DNA from: Shouchella shacheensis
GTDB taxonomy: Bacteria; Bacillota; Bacilli; Bacillales; Bacillaceae_D
Length of the DNA stretch: 64,000 bases
NCBI RefSeq assembly: GCF_001484965.1
Contig: NZ_LLYY01000010.1
Coordinates: 62,001 to 126,000 of the forward strand
Direction: 5' to 3'
Shown: one piece after another, positions 50,133-59,216 of the stretch
How the letters are laid out: each line of letters opens with the position of its first letter
Position numbering within the stretch: the first letter of the stretch is position 1
Notes under the pieces: model-generated
Seen by the model: only the letters and a program-made list of their open reading frames with translations
Databases searched by the model: none
Told to the model about the DNA's origin: nothing
Translations under genes and position numbers: made by a program

Positions 50133-52976
50133 TTAGTTTTTGCGAGTCAACGACTCATTGACAATCCGTTTTTGTTCCAATTTATGAGCATTTGAAACGC
50201 CTTCTGCTGGGCTCGAACGGTACGTGCGCCCAATATAGCTGAGCGGGACCCCTTCAGGCAAAATTTCAAGAATGCGCGGTTCCATAAAGCTCCATGCACC
50301 CATGTTTTTCGGCTCTTCTTGCACCCATTTCACTTCTTCGAGGTTCGGGAATTCTTTGAACAATTCACGAATGGCACGACGTGGGAACGGATAGAGCTCC
50401 TCGATGCGGATAATGTGAACCCAGCTCCAGTCTTCTTCATTTTTTTTCACGTAATCTTGCAGATCAATCGCAAGTTTTCCGCTACAAAGAAGAATGCGTT
50501 TCACCTTATCCCGGTCTTGGCCAAGAAGCGGTTCTTCCAGAATGGAATTGAATTTTCCATCCGTAAAGACTTCGGTTTTTGACGCGATCGCCTGGTTTCT
50601 GAGCAAGCTCTTAGGTGTCATAATAATAAGCGGGCGAACGGTATTTTTTTGCAAAATCTTCGCTTGTCTGCGGAGGATGTGGAAGTACTGAGCTGCTGAC
50701 GTACAGTTGGCAATCGTCCAGTTGTTCTCAGCGGCAGAGTTTAAGAAACGCTCCACTCGGCCACTTGAATGTTCCGGTCCGGCGCCCTCATAGCCATGTG
50801 GGAGCAACATAACAAGACCTGACTTCTGGCCCCACTTCGCTCGACCGGCAGAGACCCACTGATCAATCACCACCTGTGCGCCATTGACAAAATCACCGAA
50901 CTGCGCTTCCCAGAGGACAAGTGTCTCAGGAGCAAAAACGTTATAGCCATATTCAAAACCAACAGCGGCTTGCTCTGTAAGCGGACTGTTATACACAGAA
51001 AACGAAGCATTTGCGTCCTCAAACGATTCAAGCGGGACATGCATCTCGTTGGTTTCGCGATCGTGAAGCACAAAATGACGGTGCGCAAACGTTCCACGCT
51101 CAGTGTCCTGGCCCGTTAAACGAATCGGTGTTCCATCCTGGATGATCGTGGCAAAGGCAAGAATTTCGCCAAGCCCCCAATCAAGGGCTCCCTCTCCATC
51201 GAAAGCCTTCTCCCGGCGTTTAAGGATTCGCTCTAGCTTCTGGTTCGGCTTAAATGATTCAGGCCAGTCGAGAAGCTGTGCATTGATAGACTCAAGATTT
51301 TCACGTTCAACATTCGTTTTGACTTTAGGCAATCCATCAACGATAAAATCAGGTGGAGAAAGCTCATAGTCATTCTCGGACTTATTGCCAGAAACTTGAT
51401 TGTATTCTTCCAGCAAGTGATCATACATCGCATCATCAAGTTTTTTCGCTTCCTCTTGGCTCACGACGTTTTGCTCGGCTAGCTGCTCCGCATAGATTGC
51501 TCGAACCGTCGGGTGCTTACGGATCTTCTCGTAAAGATCCGGTTGTGTCACCGCAGGCTCATCCCCTTCATTATGACCGAAACGACGGTAGCCGATCAAA
51601 TCTATCAAGAAGTCCTTCTGGAATTTCTGACGGTATTTAACTGCAAATTCAACCGCTTTTACGCACGCTTCTGGGTCATCGGCATTGACGTGCAAAATTG
51701 GAATCTCAAACCCTTTGGCGGGATCACTTGCGTACGTTGTGGAACGGGAATCATAGGTTTCGGTTGTGTAGCCAATATTGTTGTTTGAGATGATATGTAA
51801 GGAACCACCAACTTGATACCCTCTCAGACGGCTAAGGTTTAACGTTTCCGTTACAACACCCTGCCCCGGAAAAGCAGCATCCCCGTGAATCAAAATAGAA
51901 TAGGCCTTGGACGTGTCTTGCGTGGGCACTCCTTTTTGTGTGCGATTTTCTTGGGAGGCACGAGCATAACCTTCAACAATCGGTGAAACAAATTCCAAGT
52001 GGCTCGGGTTATTGGCAAGCGAAACCGTCGCAATTTCTACTTTATCATTCTCAATATGCCGATCGGCTCCAAGGTGATACTTCACGTCGCCCGTCCAGCC
52101 CGTGTACATTTCTCCGGATCCTTCTGAGGGGGCGAGATTTTTGTTGGGCGCTTGCAGAAATTCTGAGAAAATCATTTTGTAAGGTTTTCCTAAATTATGA
52201 GCCAGAACATTTAATCGTCCGCGGTGAGCCATTCCAATCATGACCTGCTCTGCACCGCCAGCAGTGGATCTGGCAATCGCTTCATCTAGCATTGGCACAA
52301 GCGCATCGAGTCCTTCAATCGAAAACCGTTTTTGCCCAACAAACGTACGATGGACAAATTTCTCAAATCCCTCAATCGATGTGAGCCGATCAAGTAAGCT
52401 TTTCTGTCTTTTTTCCGATAAGGGTTCTGCATGATTTTCTGACTCTACTTGTTCACGTAACCAATTTCGTTCTTCTTCATCTTGAACATGTCCAAACTCA
52501 AAGGCAACAGTCTTTGTGTAGACAGCTTTCAGATGATTGATCGCCTCTAGCCCATTTTTTACACTTTCAGGCGCATCTTTGCAGAGGAGTTTTACTGGAA
52601 CTTTTTTCAACTCCTCCTCCGTAATATCGAAGCGACTAAGGTCAAGCAGTGAATCGTTTTGTTGTTTTGCAATTGGATGAAGATCTGAGGCTAGATGACC
52701 TTTGGCTCGAATATACTCAGCCAGCTTCACCGCCCCTACGACCGAATTCATCATGTCCGCCCCAACAGTTCCCTCTGTTCTAGAGTACGTCGAGCTAGTT
52801 TCCTCTAGGTTCGTGGAAGCGACCGGTGGTCCCCATTTCCTAAAGTGCTCACGCGTCTCTTCATCAACTGAATTTGGGTCTTCCACAAATTGATCGTACA
52901 GCTCTATGACGGCACCGAGGTTAGGGCCATAAAATCCCTGCCAAGGTTTTTCCGGGCTGTGCTCCTTGCTGGACAT
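50133..52976 (-). CDS. odhA: 2-oxoglutarate dehydrogenase E1 component
   Basis: A 947-aa thiamine-diphosphate decarboxylase of the TCA cycle (2-oxoglutarate to the succinyl-lipoyl enzyme). Visible are the N-terminal E2-binding helix ([18 protein letters not shown]), [20 protein letters not shown], the ThDP motif [11 protein letters not shown] ending near [27 protein letters not shown], and the transketolase-like half with [20 protein letters not shown]. Length is normal. TAGGAGGTTTCTATCAC precedes the ATG. First gene of the odhAB operon. Confidence 0.96.
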   Translation of the reverse strand: MSSKEHSPEKPWQGFYGPNLGAVIELYDQFVEDPNSVDEETREHFRKWGPPVASTNLEETSSTYSRTEGTVGADMMNSVVGAVKLAEYIRAKGHLASDLHPIAKQQNDSLLDLSRFDITEEELKKVPVKLLCKDAPESVKNGLEAINHLKAVYTKTVAFEFGHVQDEEERNWLREQVESENHAEPLSEKRQKSLLDRLTSIEGFEKFVHRTFVGQKRFSIEGLDALVPMLDEAIARSTAGGAEQVMIGMAHRGRLNVLAHNLGKPYKMIFSEFLQAPNKNLAPSEGSGEMYTGWTGDVKYHLGADRHIENDKVEIATVSLANNPSHLEFVSPIVEGYARASQENRTQKGVPTQDTSKAYSILIHGDAAFPGQGVVTETLNLSRLRGYQVGGSLHIISNNNIGYTTETYDSRSTTYASDPAKGFEIPILHVNADDPEACVKAVEFAVKYRQKFQKDFLIDLIGYRRFGHNEGDEPAVTQPDLYEKIRKHPTVRAIYAEQLAEQNVVSQEEAKKLDDAMYDHLLEEYNQVSGNKSENDYELSPPDFIVDGLPKVKTNVERENLESINAQLLDWPESFKPNQKLERILKRREKAFDGEGALDWGLGEILAFATIIQDGTPIRLTGQDTERGTFAHRHFVLHDRETNEMHVPLESFEDANASFSVYNSPLTEQAAVGFEYGYNVFAPETLVLWEAQFGDFVNGAQVVIDQWVSAGRAKWGQKSGLVMLLPHGYEGAGPEHSSGRVERFLNSAAENNWTIANCTSAAQYFHILRRQAKILQKNTVRPLIIMTPKSLLRNQAIASKTEVFTDGKFNSILEEPLLGQDRDKVKRILLCSGKLAIDLQDYVKKNEEDWSWVHIIRIEELYPFPRRAIRELFKEFPNLEEVKWVQEEPKNMGAWSFMEPRILEILPEGVPLSYIGRTYRSSPAEGVSNAHKLEQKRIVNESLTRKN

Positions 52977-53003
52977 GTGATAGAAACCTCCTACAGGCTA
53001 TTG

Positions 53004-53044
53004 TTTCACTGGGTGTGAAATGTATTTTTTGTCAAGCGCTTACA
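53004..53044. promoter_or_regulatory. Palindromes upstream of odhA
   Basis: Two inverted repeats in the 323-bp region before odhA: TTTCACTGGGTGTGAAA (53004-53020) and TGTCAAGCGCTTACA (53030-53044). The second looks like a CcpA site with one extra base, and odhAB is under carbon control in bacilli. From 53045 to 53299 I see only AT-rich sequence and a GC-rich foldback-like patch near 53260-53310. Confidence 0.4.
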
Positions 53045-53299
53045 CGACTATTTTACCACGTATGACCAGTTTTCTCAAAGATTTCGGCTTACAATCTTGC
53101 ACACTTTAACTCATCAACGTATCCAAGCAACAAAGCTTGTTGTCGTCTAATGCTTCCTCCTAAATAGTAGCTTGTTTAGCGCAGAAAATCCAGTTTTTTT
53201 ATCGATATTTCTGCTTATTTCGCCAGAAAGCGTTTCCGTTTCGACATCATGCGAGCAGGAAGCTTTACCTAGGGCTCTCGCGGCTGAGCGCAGGGACGT

Positions 53300-53587
53300 C
53301 TAGCCCCTGTTCCTTATAAGCTGCACTTCTTTCACTAAGCTTTCCATCTCTTTTTCCTCAAGCTGAAAAGCAGGCTCATCGGTGCGGTCCTCTTGAAACG
53401 CCACCTCGATCAGCTCTCCTTGTCTAGAGAGTATCAGCTCCGCTCCAGGCGCTTCCAACCCTTCTACGCTTGGGATGATGGAAAAAGCGACTTGCACAGT
53501 CGTCCAGTGCTCCTTCTCCTCGATATGCAAAATCTGAACCTGATCTATAGTAATCCTACGGCTCTGGAACGTATCCATCTCAATCAT
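53300..53587 (-). CDS. Hypothetical protein
   Basis: A 95-aa protein with alternating strand pattern (ITIDQVQILHIEEKEHWTTV) and an acidic helical end (EEKEMESLVKEVQLIRNRG). Family not recognised. The start is the ATG at 53587 behind GAAGGAGTGAGACG, not the earlier in-frame start at 53611. It follows the methyltransferase gene by 72 bp on the same strand. Confidence 0.5.
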   Translation of the reverse strand: MIEMDTFQSRRITIDQVQILHIEEKEHWTTVQVAFSIIPSVEGLEAPGAELILSRQGELIEVAFQEDRTDEPAFQLEEKEMESLVKEVQLIRNRG

Positions 53588-53659
53588 CGTCTCACTCCTT
53601 CTTATGATCATAGCAAAACGACTGGCTTATATGAAGGGAGACTTTGAGTTGGGGGCTTA

Positions 53660-54649
53660 CTACCTGCGCTTCTTTCTGAATACGAGCATATACCAGCCGC
53701 CTTCTTTAACCACGGGCTTGGCCTCTATCAATTTAAACCCGGCGTCCTTTGCATATAAGTTCAATTCCTGCTTCGAGGGGATCGGGAACATTTCCTCGTG
53801 CGCACTCATAAAGCTATTAAAGGCGCTTGCAAAGCGATTTCCATGTTTTTCGTAGGTTAGCGGGGTGATCACGATCAGCGTGCCTTTAGGGACGACTAAT
53901 TTATGAGATTTGCGAAACAGCGCCTGCCTAGTACTTGCGGGGAAGTAGTACAACAGGTTGTTTAACATCAGCATATCGTACGGCTTTTCTGGCTGATAGG
54001 CGTTGAAATCCCCTTGTACAATGGAAACATTTTCATGTTGATTGGCCTCCCACGCTCTTATGCAAACATCTTGATCGACTTCAATGCCGTCAAGCTGAAC
54101 ATTTGGAAACTTATCCCCAAGCCTTCGCAGATACCCACCGTAGCCACAGCCTACATCAAGCAGCTCTCTTACTTTTTGTCTTTTTACTTGTCCCGCCACC
54201 TTCGGGAGGGTGAGCGTTTCAAGCAGGCTCGATGTCGCTGCAACCATGTCTGCCATGCCCGGTTTCTTCTTTTTCCCCTCTCCCTGCATCCTCTCGCGGT
54301 ACGAGAGCAGCGTTGGAATGTGCAGTTCGAACATTTCCTCAAGCAGTATCCCTACGGATTGATTGCTTTCCTTTGACAAATATTTAACCATCCGTTTTTT
54401 TGTTTGCACTTTATAGCCTCGGCGCTTCTCTAAATGGTCAACAGCCAAGCCTACATCCACCCACCGTTTCAAAAGCATCGGCTCCAAACCATGGTTTTTC
54501 GCCACACACTCTACCGTTTCACCGGCTTGAAAATAATCAAATAAATGTAAACTATAGCCAAGATGCGCATGCCACGTCTTTAAAAAAGGCTCGGTTTGCT
54601 TCATCCATTTTCGGGCGTTCCACACCTGAAGATACTCATTAATCGCCAC
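53660..54649 (-). CDS. Class I SAM-dependent methyltransferase
   Basis: A 329-aa methyltransferase. The first third is helical with a winged-helix-like part (AKNHGLEPMLLKRWVDVGLA), as in dimerising O-methyltransferases. The SAM-binding core starts at LLDVGCGYGGYLRRLGDKFP, with acidic GIEVDQDV and then GDFNAYQ. The GTG start at 54649 lies behind GAGGTGAAAAGGCA. It starts 15 bp after the flavin monooxygenase gene stop, so the two form an operon likely to modify a lipid or aromatic metabolite. Confidence 0.78.
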   Translation of the reverse strand: MAINEYLQVWNARKWMKQTEPFLKTWHAHLGYSLHLFDYFQAGETVECVAKNHGLEPMLLKRWVDVGLAVDHLEKRRGYKVQTKKRMVKYLSKESNQSVGILLEEMFELHIPTLLSYRERMQGEGKKKKPGMADMVAATSSLLETLTLPKVAGQVKRQKVRELLDVGCGYGGYLRRLGDKFPNVQLDGIEVDQDVCIRAWEANQHENVSIVQGDFNAYQPEKPYDMLMLNNLLYYFPASTRQALFRKSHKLVVPKGTLIVITPLTYEKHGNRFASAFNSFMSAHEEMFPIPSKQELNLYAKDAGFKLIEAKPVVKEGGWYMLVFRKKRR

Positions 54650-54664
54650 TGCCTTTTCACCTCT

Positions 54665-55954
54665 TCACTTTTGCCATGGATAGTCATCGAGACGACTGAA
54701 TGTTTTCTGTTTCATCGTTTGTCGACGCAGCTGTCCTTTCCCTAGGCCGATCACTTGTAAACCATCAAGCAAGCTTGGTCCCCACATTCCAAGGCCAGAC
54801 ACATTGTACATATATTTGCCTTGCAGCACTTCACGTTGGACGAGTCGCAGAATCGCAAGTGCCCGGGCTCGCTGCCATTTTTCCCCTCCAATACCATACA
54901 TTAGGGCACTCACATGGGAAAGTGCTGTGAGAAAGCGGACACGTTTTTTACGAACATGCTCGTACTGTTTCAGTTCATCGACCTTCTCTTCCCTCCCCGC
55001 TTCAAACAAGTCGGCAATCAACTCTCCTAGGACGTCGGCATCCTGAATCGCCATATTCATCCCTTCTCCAGCCATGGGATGAACGCTGTGAGCCGCATCG
55101 CCAAGGAGGGCCATGTTTCGGTCAACATAACGGCGAACATTGAGGCGAACAGGCACCATAAGCTGAATCTCTCGCCAAGAGGGAACCTGATGAACAAAGC
55201 CCTCTAGCTCCGGCATTAGAGACGTATAATGCGAATAAAACTTTTGAATCGAACCTTTGCGCCATTCCTTGAATTCCCCCTTTTTTATTAAATATACAGA
55301 GCGAACCCGTCCCTCCGGAAGCGGGAACAGACCAAGAAAGCGTTTCGGCGTTCCTATCATTTCTCCCTTTGTTAATGACTCTGGAGATGGAAAAGAGACC
55401 GTTAAGAAATCATGGTTGTAGAACTTTCGTTTAAAATCAACGTTCATGTATGAGCGAAGCTTTGACGCCACCCCTTCTGCCCCGATAACAAATTGGCTTT
55501 TGATGACAGCTCGCTCTTTGTCCATTCGAACGATGGCTTTATGCGCGCTCTCCATTTTTTCAAAGACCGCTGGACGCAGGAGCGTAAATGTTGGGAACGT
55601 TTGAGCCTCATCGAGCAAACGCTTTTTTAAAAGATTGTGAGGCATCATTGCAGCATAATCTTCCCCCTGCTCAAGCACCCTGTACGACATAGTGGCATCA
55701 ACGAGTATGCGATCGTCGACGACTTCTTTTGCACGAATTTCCTGAAGGGGTCGCCAATCCTGGTTTAGAGTCTCAAGCAGTCCCATCTTCTTAAAAATGG
55801 AAATTGTCTTAGGCTGAATTAATTCTCCCTTATAAGTTCGACCTAGAGTAGGATCTTTTTCGACGATCGTGACGTTCACCCTGCGTTTGACTAGTTTAAG
55901 GGCAAGCGTTAACCCAGCTACACCGCCGCCTATAATTAGCACGTCCGTCTGCAA
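54665..55954 (-). CDS. FAD-dependent monooxygenase (PHBH/UbiH type)
   Basis: A 429-aa group A flavin hydroxylase. The FAD-binding GxGxxG is DVLIIGGGVAGLTLALKLVK at the start, the family DG-type region is FVIGAEGVASKLR, and the GD motif is LLGDAAHSVHPMAGEGMNMA. Such enzymes hydroxylate aromatic or quinone-like rings with NAD(P)H and O2. The likely start is the TTG at 55954, six bases behind GAGGTG; an upstream Met would add 17 residues. Partner of the methyltransferase gene directly downstream. Substrate unknown. Confidence 0.82.
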   Translation of the reverse strand: MQTDVLIIGGGVAGLTLALKLVKRRVNVTIVEKDPTLGRTYKGELIQPKTISIFKKMGLLETLNQDWRPLQEIRAKEVVDDRILVDATMSYRVLEQGEDYAAMMPHNLLKKRLLDEAQTFPTFTLLRPAVFEKMESAHKAIVRMDKERAVIKSQFVIGAEGVASKLRSYMNVDFKRKFYNHDFLTVSFPSPESLTKGEMIGTPKRFLGLFPLPEGRVRSVYLIKKGEFKEWRKGSIQKFYSHYTSLMPELEGFVHQVPSWREIQLMVPVRLNVRRYVDRNMALLGDAAHSVHPMAGEGMNMAIQDADVLGELIADLFEAGREEKVDELKQYEHVRKKRVRFLTALSHVSALMYGIGGEKWQRARALAILRLVQREVLQGKYMYNVSGLGMWGPSLLDGLQVIGLGKGQLRRQTMKQKTFSRLDDYPWQK

Positions 55955-56194
55955 GCCGTTCACCTCATTTTCTATAAGACACTTTCCCCTTTCAGCCATG
56001 TTCAAACCTGGGCATGACTATCGGTTCATTTTGAGTAAATCCGTGTTACAATCTGCCCACCCATGGTAAACTATAGTTTGGACGAATTGCTCTTACCTCG
56101 TAAAGCGTAGCAAGCTGACATGAGATAGTTTGCTTTAGTAAAAGGGTGGAGCTAGGTCTCTCTCTTATATAATGCGACAAAGGATGGTACCACT

Positions 56195-56824
56195 GTGCGT
56201 AAATGGATAATTGGACTGCTTGCCATGCTGCTTGTGCTTGTCGCAGCTGTTGTATTATTGTTTGAGCAAAATGCTACGTTTAGACAAGGGATGTATAAAA
56301 CCCTCATTGCAGAAAACCAAATTCCCGAAGCGTATGTCCCCATCTATCAGGAAGCGTCCGATGAATACGAAATCCCGTGGGAGCTTCTCGCCTCGGTCCA
56401 TCGCGTGGAAACGATCTTTTCCACTATGGACCCGCTTGAAAGTCCCGTTGGCGCACTTGGCCACTTTCAGTTCATGCCAAGAACGTGGGTCGGCTGGACG
56501 CACCCTGGCGTGGACGAGATCGGCAATGTTGAAGAGGACATCGATATTACGGATGTCACATTAATCGAGGAACATGAAGGGTATGGGACGGATGCCAAAG
56601 GGAACGGCAATGCAGACCCCTTTGACCTTGATGACTCTGCCTTTGCAGCCGCTCGTTACCTTTCAGAACACGGGGCAACAGACGGTGACCTTGAGGGAGC
56701 ACTGTTTTCTTACAATCAAAGCCATGATTACGTGGAGGAAGTGATGAGTTATTACACCACTTACACGGACGAAGGCTACGAACTGGTCTCGATCCCTTTT
56801 CAGAATGAAGATGCAAAGTACTGA
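56195..56824 (+). CDS. Membrane-anchored lytic transglycosylase-like protein
   Basis: A 209-aa protein with an N-terminal signal anchor (IIGLLAMLLVLVAAVVLLF) and a lysozyme-like domain. Typical features are WELLASVHRVETIFSTMDP (with the catalytic Glu), GALGHFQFMPRTW, and DLDDSAFAAARYLSEHG. It resembles the soluble-lytic-transglycosylase-like domains found in bacilli that cut peptidoglycan glycan strands. The start is a GTG behind AAAGGATGGTACCACT. A strong terminator follows. Confidence 0.83.
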   Translation: MRKWIIGLLAMLLVLVAAVVLLFEQNATFRQGMYKTLIAENQIPEAYVPIYQEASDEYEIPWELLASVHRVETIFSTMDPLESPVGALGHFQFMPRTWVGWTHPGVDEIGNVEEDIDITDVTLIEEHEGYGTDAKGNGNADPFDLDDSAFAAARYLSEHGATDGDLEGALFSYNQSHDYVEEVMSYYTTYTDEGYELVSIPFQNEDAKY

Positions 56825-56828
56825 ACTC

Positions 56829-56867
56829 AAAAAAGCTCATGAGAGGGTGAATGCTCATGAGCTTTTT
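56829..56867 (+). terminator. Terminator after the transglycosylase gene
   Basis: AAAAAGCTCATGAG pairs with CTCATGAGCTTTTT around a 10-nt loop. Confidence 0.88.
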
Positions 56868-56935
56868 CTACTTGAATGACTGATTCTCCCTGAGATGGTG
56901 GGATCTTACGGCTCGCTTTTCATCGTTTTCTGATC

Positions 56936-57039
56936 TCTCACTCACATCCGACTCCTTCTCACGCACATTCCACACTCTCTCACGCATATCCGGCCTCTTC
57001 TTACTCAGATACAGCTTCTCTCACCGAAATAAAACCCTC
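56936..57039. repeat. Decaying 21-bp tandem repeat, about five units
   Basis: Units start at 56936, 56957, 56978, 56999 and 57019 and share TCTCACKCAYATYC at their left. The first three are clear; the last two are worn. The pyrimidine-rich strand is the plus strand. No ORF crosses it. Confidence 0.65.
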
Positions 57040-57064
57040 AACCCACCAACAGGGCTTGAGGGTT
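57026..57064 (-). terminator. Terminator of the small lipoprotein gene
   Basis: On the minus strand AACCCTCAA pairs with TTGAGGGTT, followed by TTATTT. The inner GCCCTGTTGGTGGGTT can extend the pairing. Confidence 0.7.
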
Positions 57065-57116
57065 GCATACTTTGAATGCCGTGATCAAGGAAAGACGTCT
57101 CAGACCGCCCATTTCT

Positions 57117-57296
57117 TTAATCAGCCTTTGAAACATAAACAGGATCTTCGGTCACTTGCTCCACTTCAAGGGGCTCTACGTAAGAGGAGGGGCGTTCTTG
57201 GTTCAATTTATTTCCGTGTTGCTCACGCTCAAATTGACAAGCGCTTATTAAAAGTATAGGAACGATTATCGCAAACATGTACTTTCTTTTCCACAA
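57117..57296 (-). CDS. Small lipoprotein
   Basis: A 59-aa lipoprotein. The basic start MWKRKYMFA is followed by a hydrophobic stretch ending in the lipobox LLISAC; the mature part is only about 40 residues, acidic and polar. The TTG start at 57296 lies 7 bases behind GAGGTGGGG. Longer versions of the frame lack a binding site. Family not recognised; it follows the MFS gene on the same strand. Confidence 0.55.
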   Translation of the reverse strand: MWKRKYMFAIIVPILLISACQFEREQHGNKLNQERPSSYVEPLEVEQVTEDPVYVSKAD

Positions 57297-57370
57297 AAAC
57301 CCCACCTCTTTTCCCCGGTCAATTTGTAAATAGTGTAGCAAATGAACTCCTGATTGAAAAGCAAAAATTA

Positions 57371-58543
57371 CTATCTCCTCACCCATGGAATCGCGACCAA
57401 GAGCAGAAGCAAAGCAGCCAGCTGATAGACGGTGGACAGCGACGTATAATCGAGAAGCAGAAACGAGGCTAGAGGACCGACCGCAGCGCCAAGATCAGAG
57501 GCCATCGTATGCTTGGTCATCACTACTATCTTATCGTCAGAGGCGGCCAGATCGGTAGCATTCGTATCAACCGTCGTGATAAACGCGGTCGAGACGAGTT
57601 GGAACACAAGGAGTAGCACAAGTAACCACCCAAAGCTGACCGGCAATGAAAGCATGACAAACAGCGTCGCAAGTGAACCCAAGCTGAGAAGAAGAGCCAA
57701 ACGGCGTGAGGTCGCGTTGACTAAGTAACGCCCAACAAACGGTGCTAAAAATGGGTCCCACCCCCACCGAATGGCTTGAATGATGCCTGCGATGGTGGCG
57801 GCTCCTACGACCGACGATGGTTGTTCTCTCTCAGCAATCAGCGGCGAGAGGGTCGTCGCAAACAAGCCAAATACAACAAATCCGCTCGCTGCACTTGAAA
57901 GAAAGATTCGTCCGCTCTTCGTCGCTCCTGTTGCTTTAAACGCCTGCTTGAAGCTTTTTTCCTTTGGATCCACCGTTCTGCTCTCCCCACTGATATAGCC
58001 TATGGCGAGCGGAAAACCACATAAGGCAAGCAATGCAAACGCAATAGAAGCAAAGGCAAGAGAGATTGATTCAATAAAGAAACTTCCGACAAGCATACCC
58101 ACGAGGCCACCCAATCCCCAAAGCCCGTTGTAGAGGCCCACCAAGCGACCCCTGTTTTGCTCGGTCGACAATTCCGTGACAGTAATCGTTCCGCCGAGTC
58201 GAAGCAGAGCCCAGGCAACTCCCCACAAGCAGCGCGCTATGAGCAAGAGGACAAAACTTTGCGCAAAGGCGTAAGAAAGAGTGGTAAGCGAGGCAAGCAT
58301 AATCGCTATAAGGAAGCCTGCTTTTCTTGAATAGCGTTTATAAAAAAGGCCAATCAAAGGCGTAAGCGGCAAGCGAATAAAACGATTTGCGGAAAGCAAA
58401 ACACCGACCTGCCAGATGGCGGTCAGCCCGAACTCTTGCCAGTACAGAGGCAAGGCAATTAATAACATCGCATCTCCTGCCAAGCACACCGCCGTAATTA
58501 AAGCGATGGCTTGAATCCGAGTTTTCGGGTTAACCGTTTGCAT
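57371..58543 (-). CDS. MFS transporter
   Basis: A 390-aa major facilitator with 12 predicted helices. The inter-helix signature appears as RLPLTPLIGLFYKRYSRKAG after helix 2, and the helix 4-5 region carries CLWGVAWALLRLGGTITVTE. It resembles drug/sugar efflux MFS proteins. Its start overlaps the end of the upstream HAM1-like gene by 14 nt. A divergent SgrR-like regulator lies just beyond, which fits an efflux system for sugars or a related metabolite, as with SgrR-SetA in enterics. Substrate unknown. Confidence 0.82.
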   Translation of the reverse strand: MQTVNPKTRIQAIALITAVCLAGDAMLLIALPLYWQEFGLTAIWQVGVLLSANRFIRLPLTPLIGLFYKRYSRKAGFLIAIMLASLTTLSYAFAQSFVLLLIARCLWGVAWALLRLGGTITVTELSTEQNRGRLVGLYNGLWGLGGLVGMLVGSFFIESISLAFASIAFALLALCGFPLAIGYISGESRTVDPKEKSFKQAFKATGATKSGRIFLSSAASGFVVFGLFATTLSPLIAEREQPSSVVGAATIAGIIQAIRWGWDPFLAPFVGRYLVNATSRRLALLLSLGSLATLFVMLSLPVSFGWLLVLLLVFQLVSTAFITTVDTNATDLAASDDKIVVMTKHTMASDLGAAVGPLASFLLLDYTSLSTVYQLAALLLLLVAIPWVRR

Positions 58544-59114
58544 TGAGCCATTCTTCGATTACAGATGTGGCTTGATAGAGAGCATCCGTTCGATGGTTCA
58601 CTTGTTTTGCTTCCTCGTTGTCTTCGGACAGCGTACATCCATTGCTGCGAAGAAAAATGCGCGTGTATCCTTCACTTTCCTTCCCTTTCATAGTCGCTTC
58701 GACCCAGCCATGCTGCTCGCCTCGACAAATCTTCTTCTCACCGTTTGGAAAATCAATTACGATCACACTGACAAAATAGGCTTGACGCTTGCTCATTGGC
58801 ACCCCGTCCAGTTTCTGAATCAATGCTTTGGCTCGGTCATCGTCCGTGCCTTCCATGAAACGAGCAGTCCTCACGCCAGGGAAACCGTCAAGCGCTGGGA
58901 CGACAAGCCCAGAGTCTTCGCTCACGATAATAGCCTCTTCTTCGTTCCCTCTCGCTGCCGCTGCTTTTTTCTCGGCATTGCCGCAAAACGAGCTTTCGGT
59001 TTCTTCCACATCAACTGTTGCTCCCATAAACGAAAGAGCTACTGGTAGCGTTTGAAAATAAGAAACAAATGTGGATCGTTTCCGTTTGTTCGTTGTCGCA
59101 AGCACTAGCTTCAT
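58530..59114 (-). CDS. HAM1/RdgB-type non-canonical purine NTP pyrophosphatase
   Basis: A 194-aa house-cleaning nucleotidase of the HAM1/RdgB fold, which hydrolyses ITP/XTP/dITP. Motifs are the N-terminal LVLATTNKRKRSTF, the acidic VSEDSGLVVPALDGFPGVRTA region with the catalytic Asp, and GWVEATMKGKESEGY. It is more divergent than the standard rdgB gene (missing the usual FGYDP), so it is probably an accessory paralogue. Start at the ATG at 59114, behind GGGAGGGGATTGG. Overlaps the MFS gene. Confidence 0.8.
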   Translation of the reverse strand: MKLVLATTNKRKRSTFVSYFQTLPVALSFMGATVDVEETESSFCGNAEKKAAAARGNEEEAIIVSEDSGLVVPALDGFPGVRTARFMEGTDDDRAKALIQKLDGVPMSKRQAYFVSVIVIDFPNGEKKICRGEQHGWVEATMKGKESEGYTRIFLRSNGCTLSEDNEEAKQVNHRTDALYQATSVIEEWLNANG

Positions 59115-59216
59115 ATCCAATCCCCTCCCTTTCTCTAACCTCCATTATCATCTAGGCAAAAGGGGAGAAAAAGGGTAAACTATTTTTATACTATCTCCCC
59201 TTTTAGGAGGATATGC

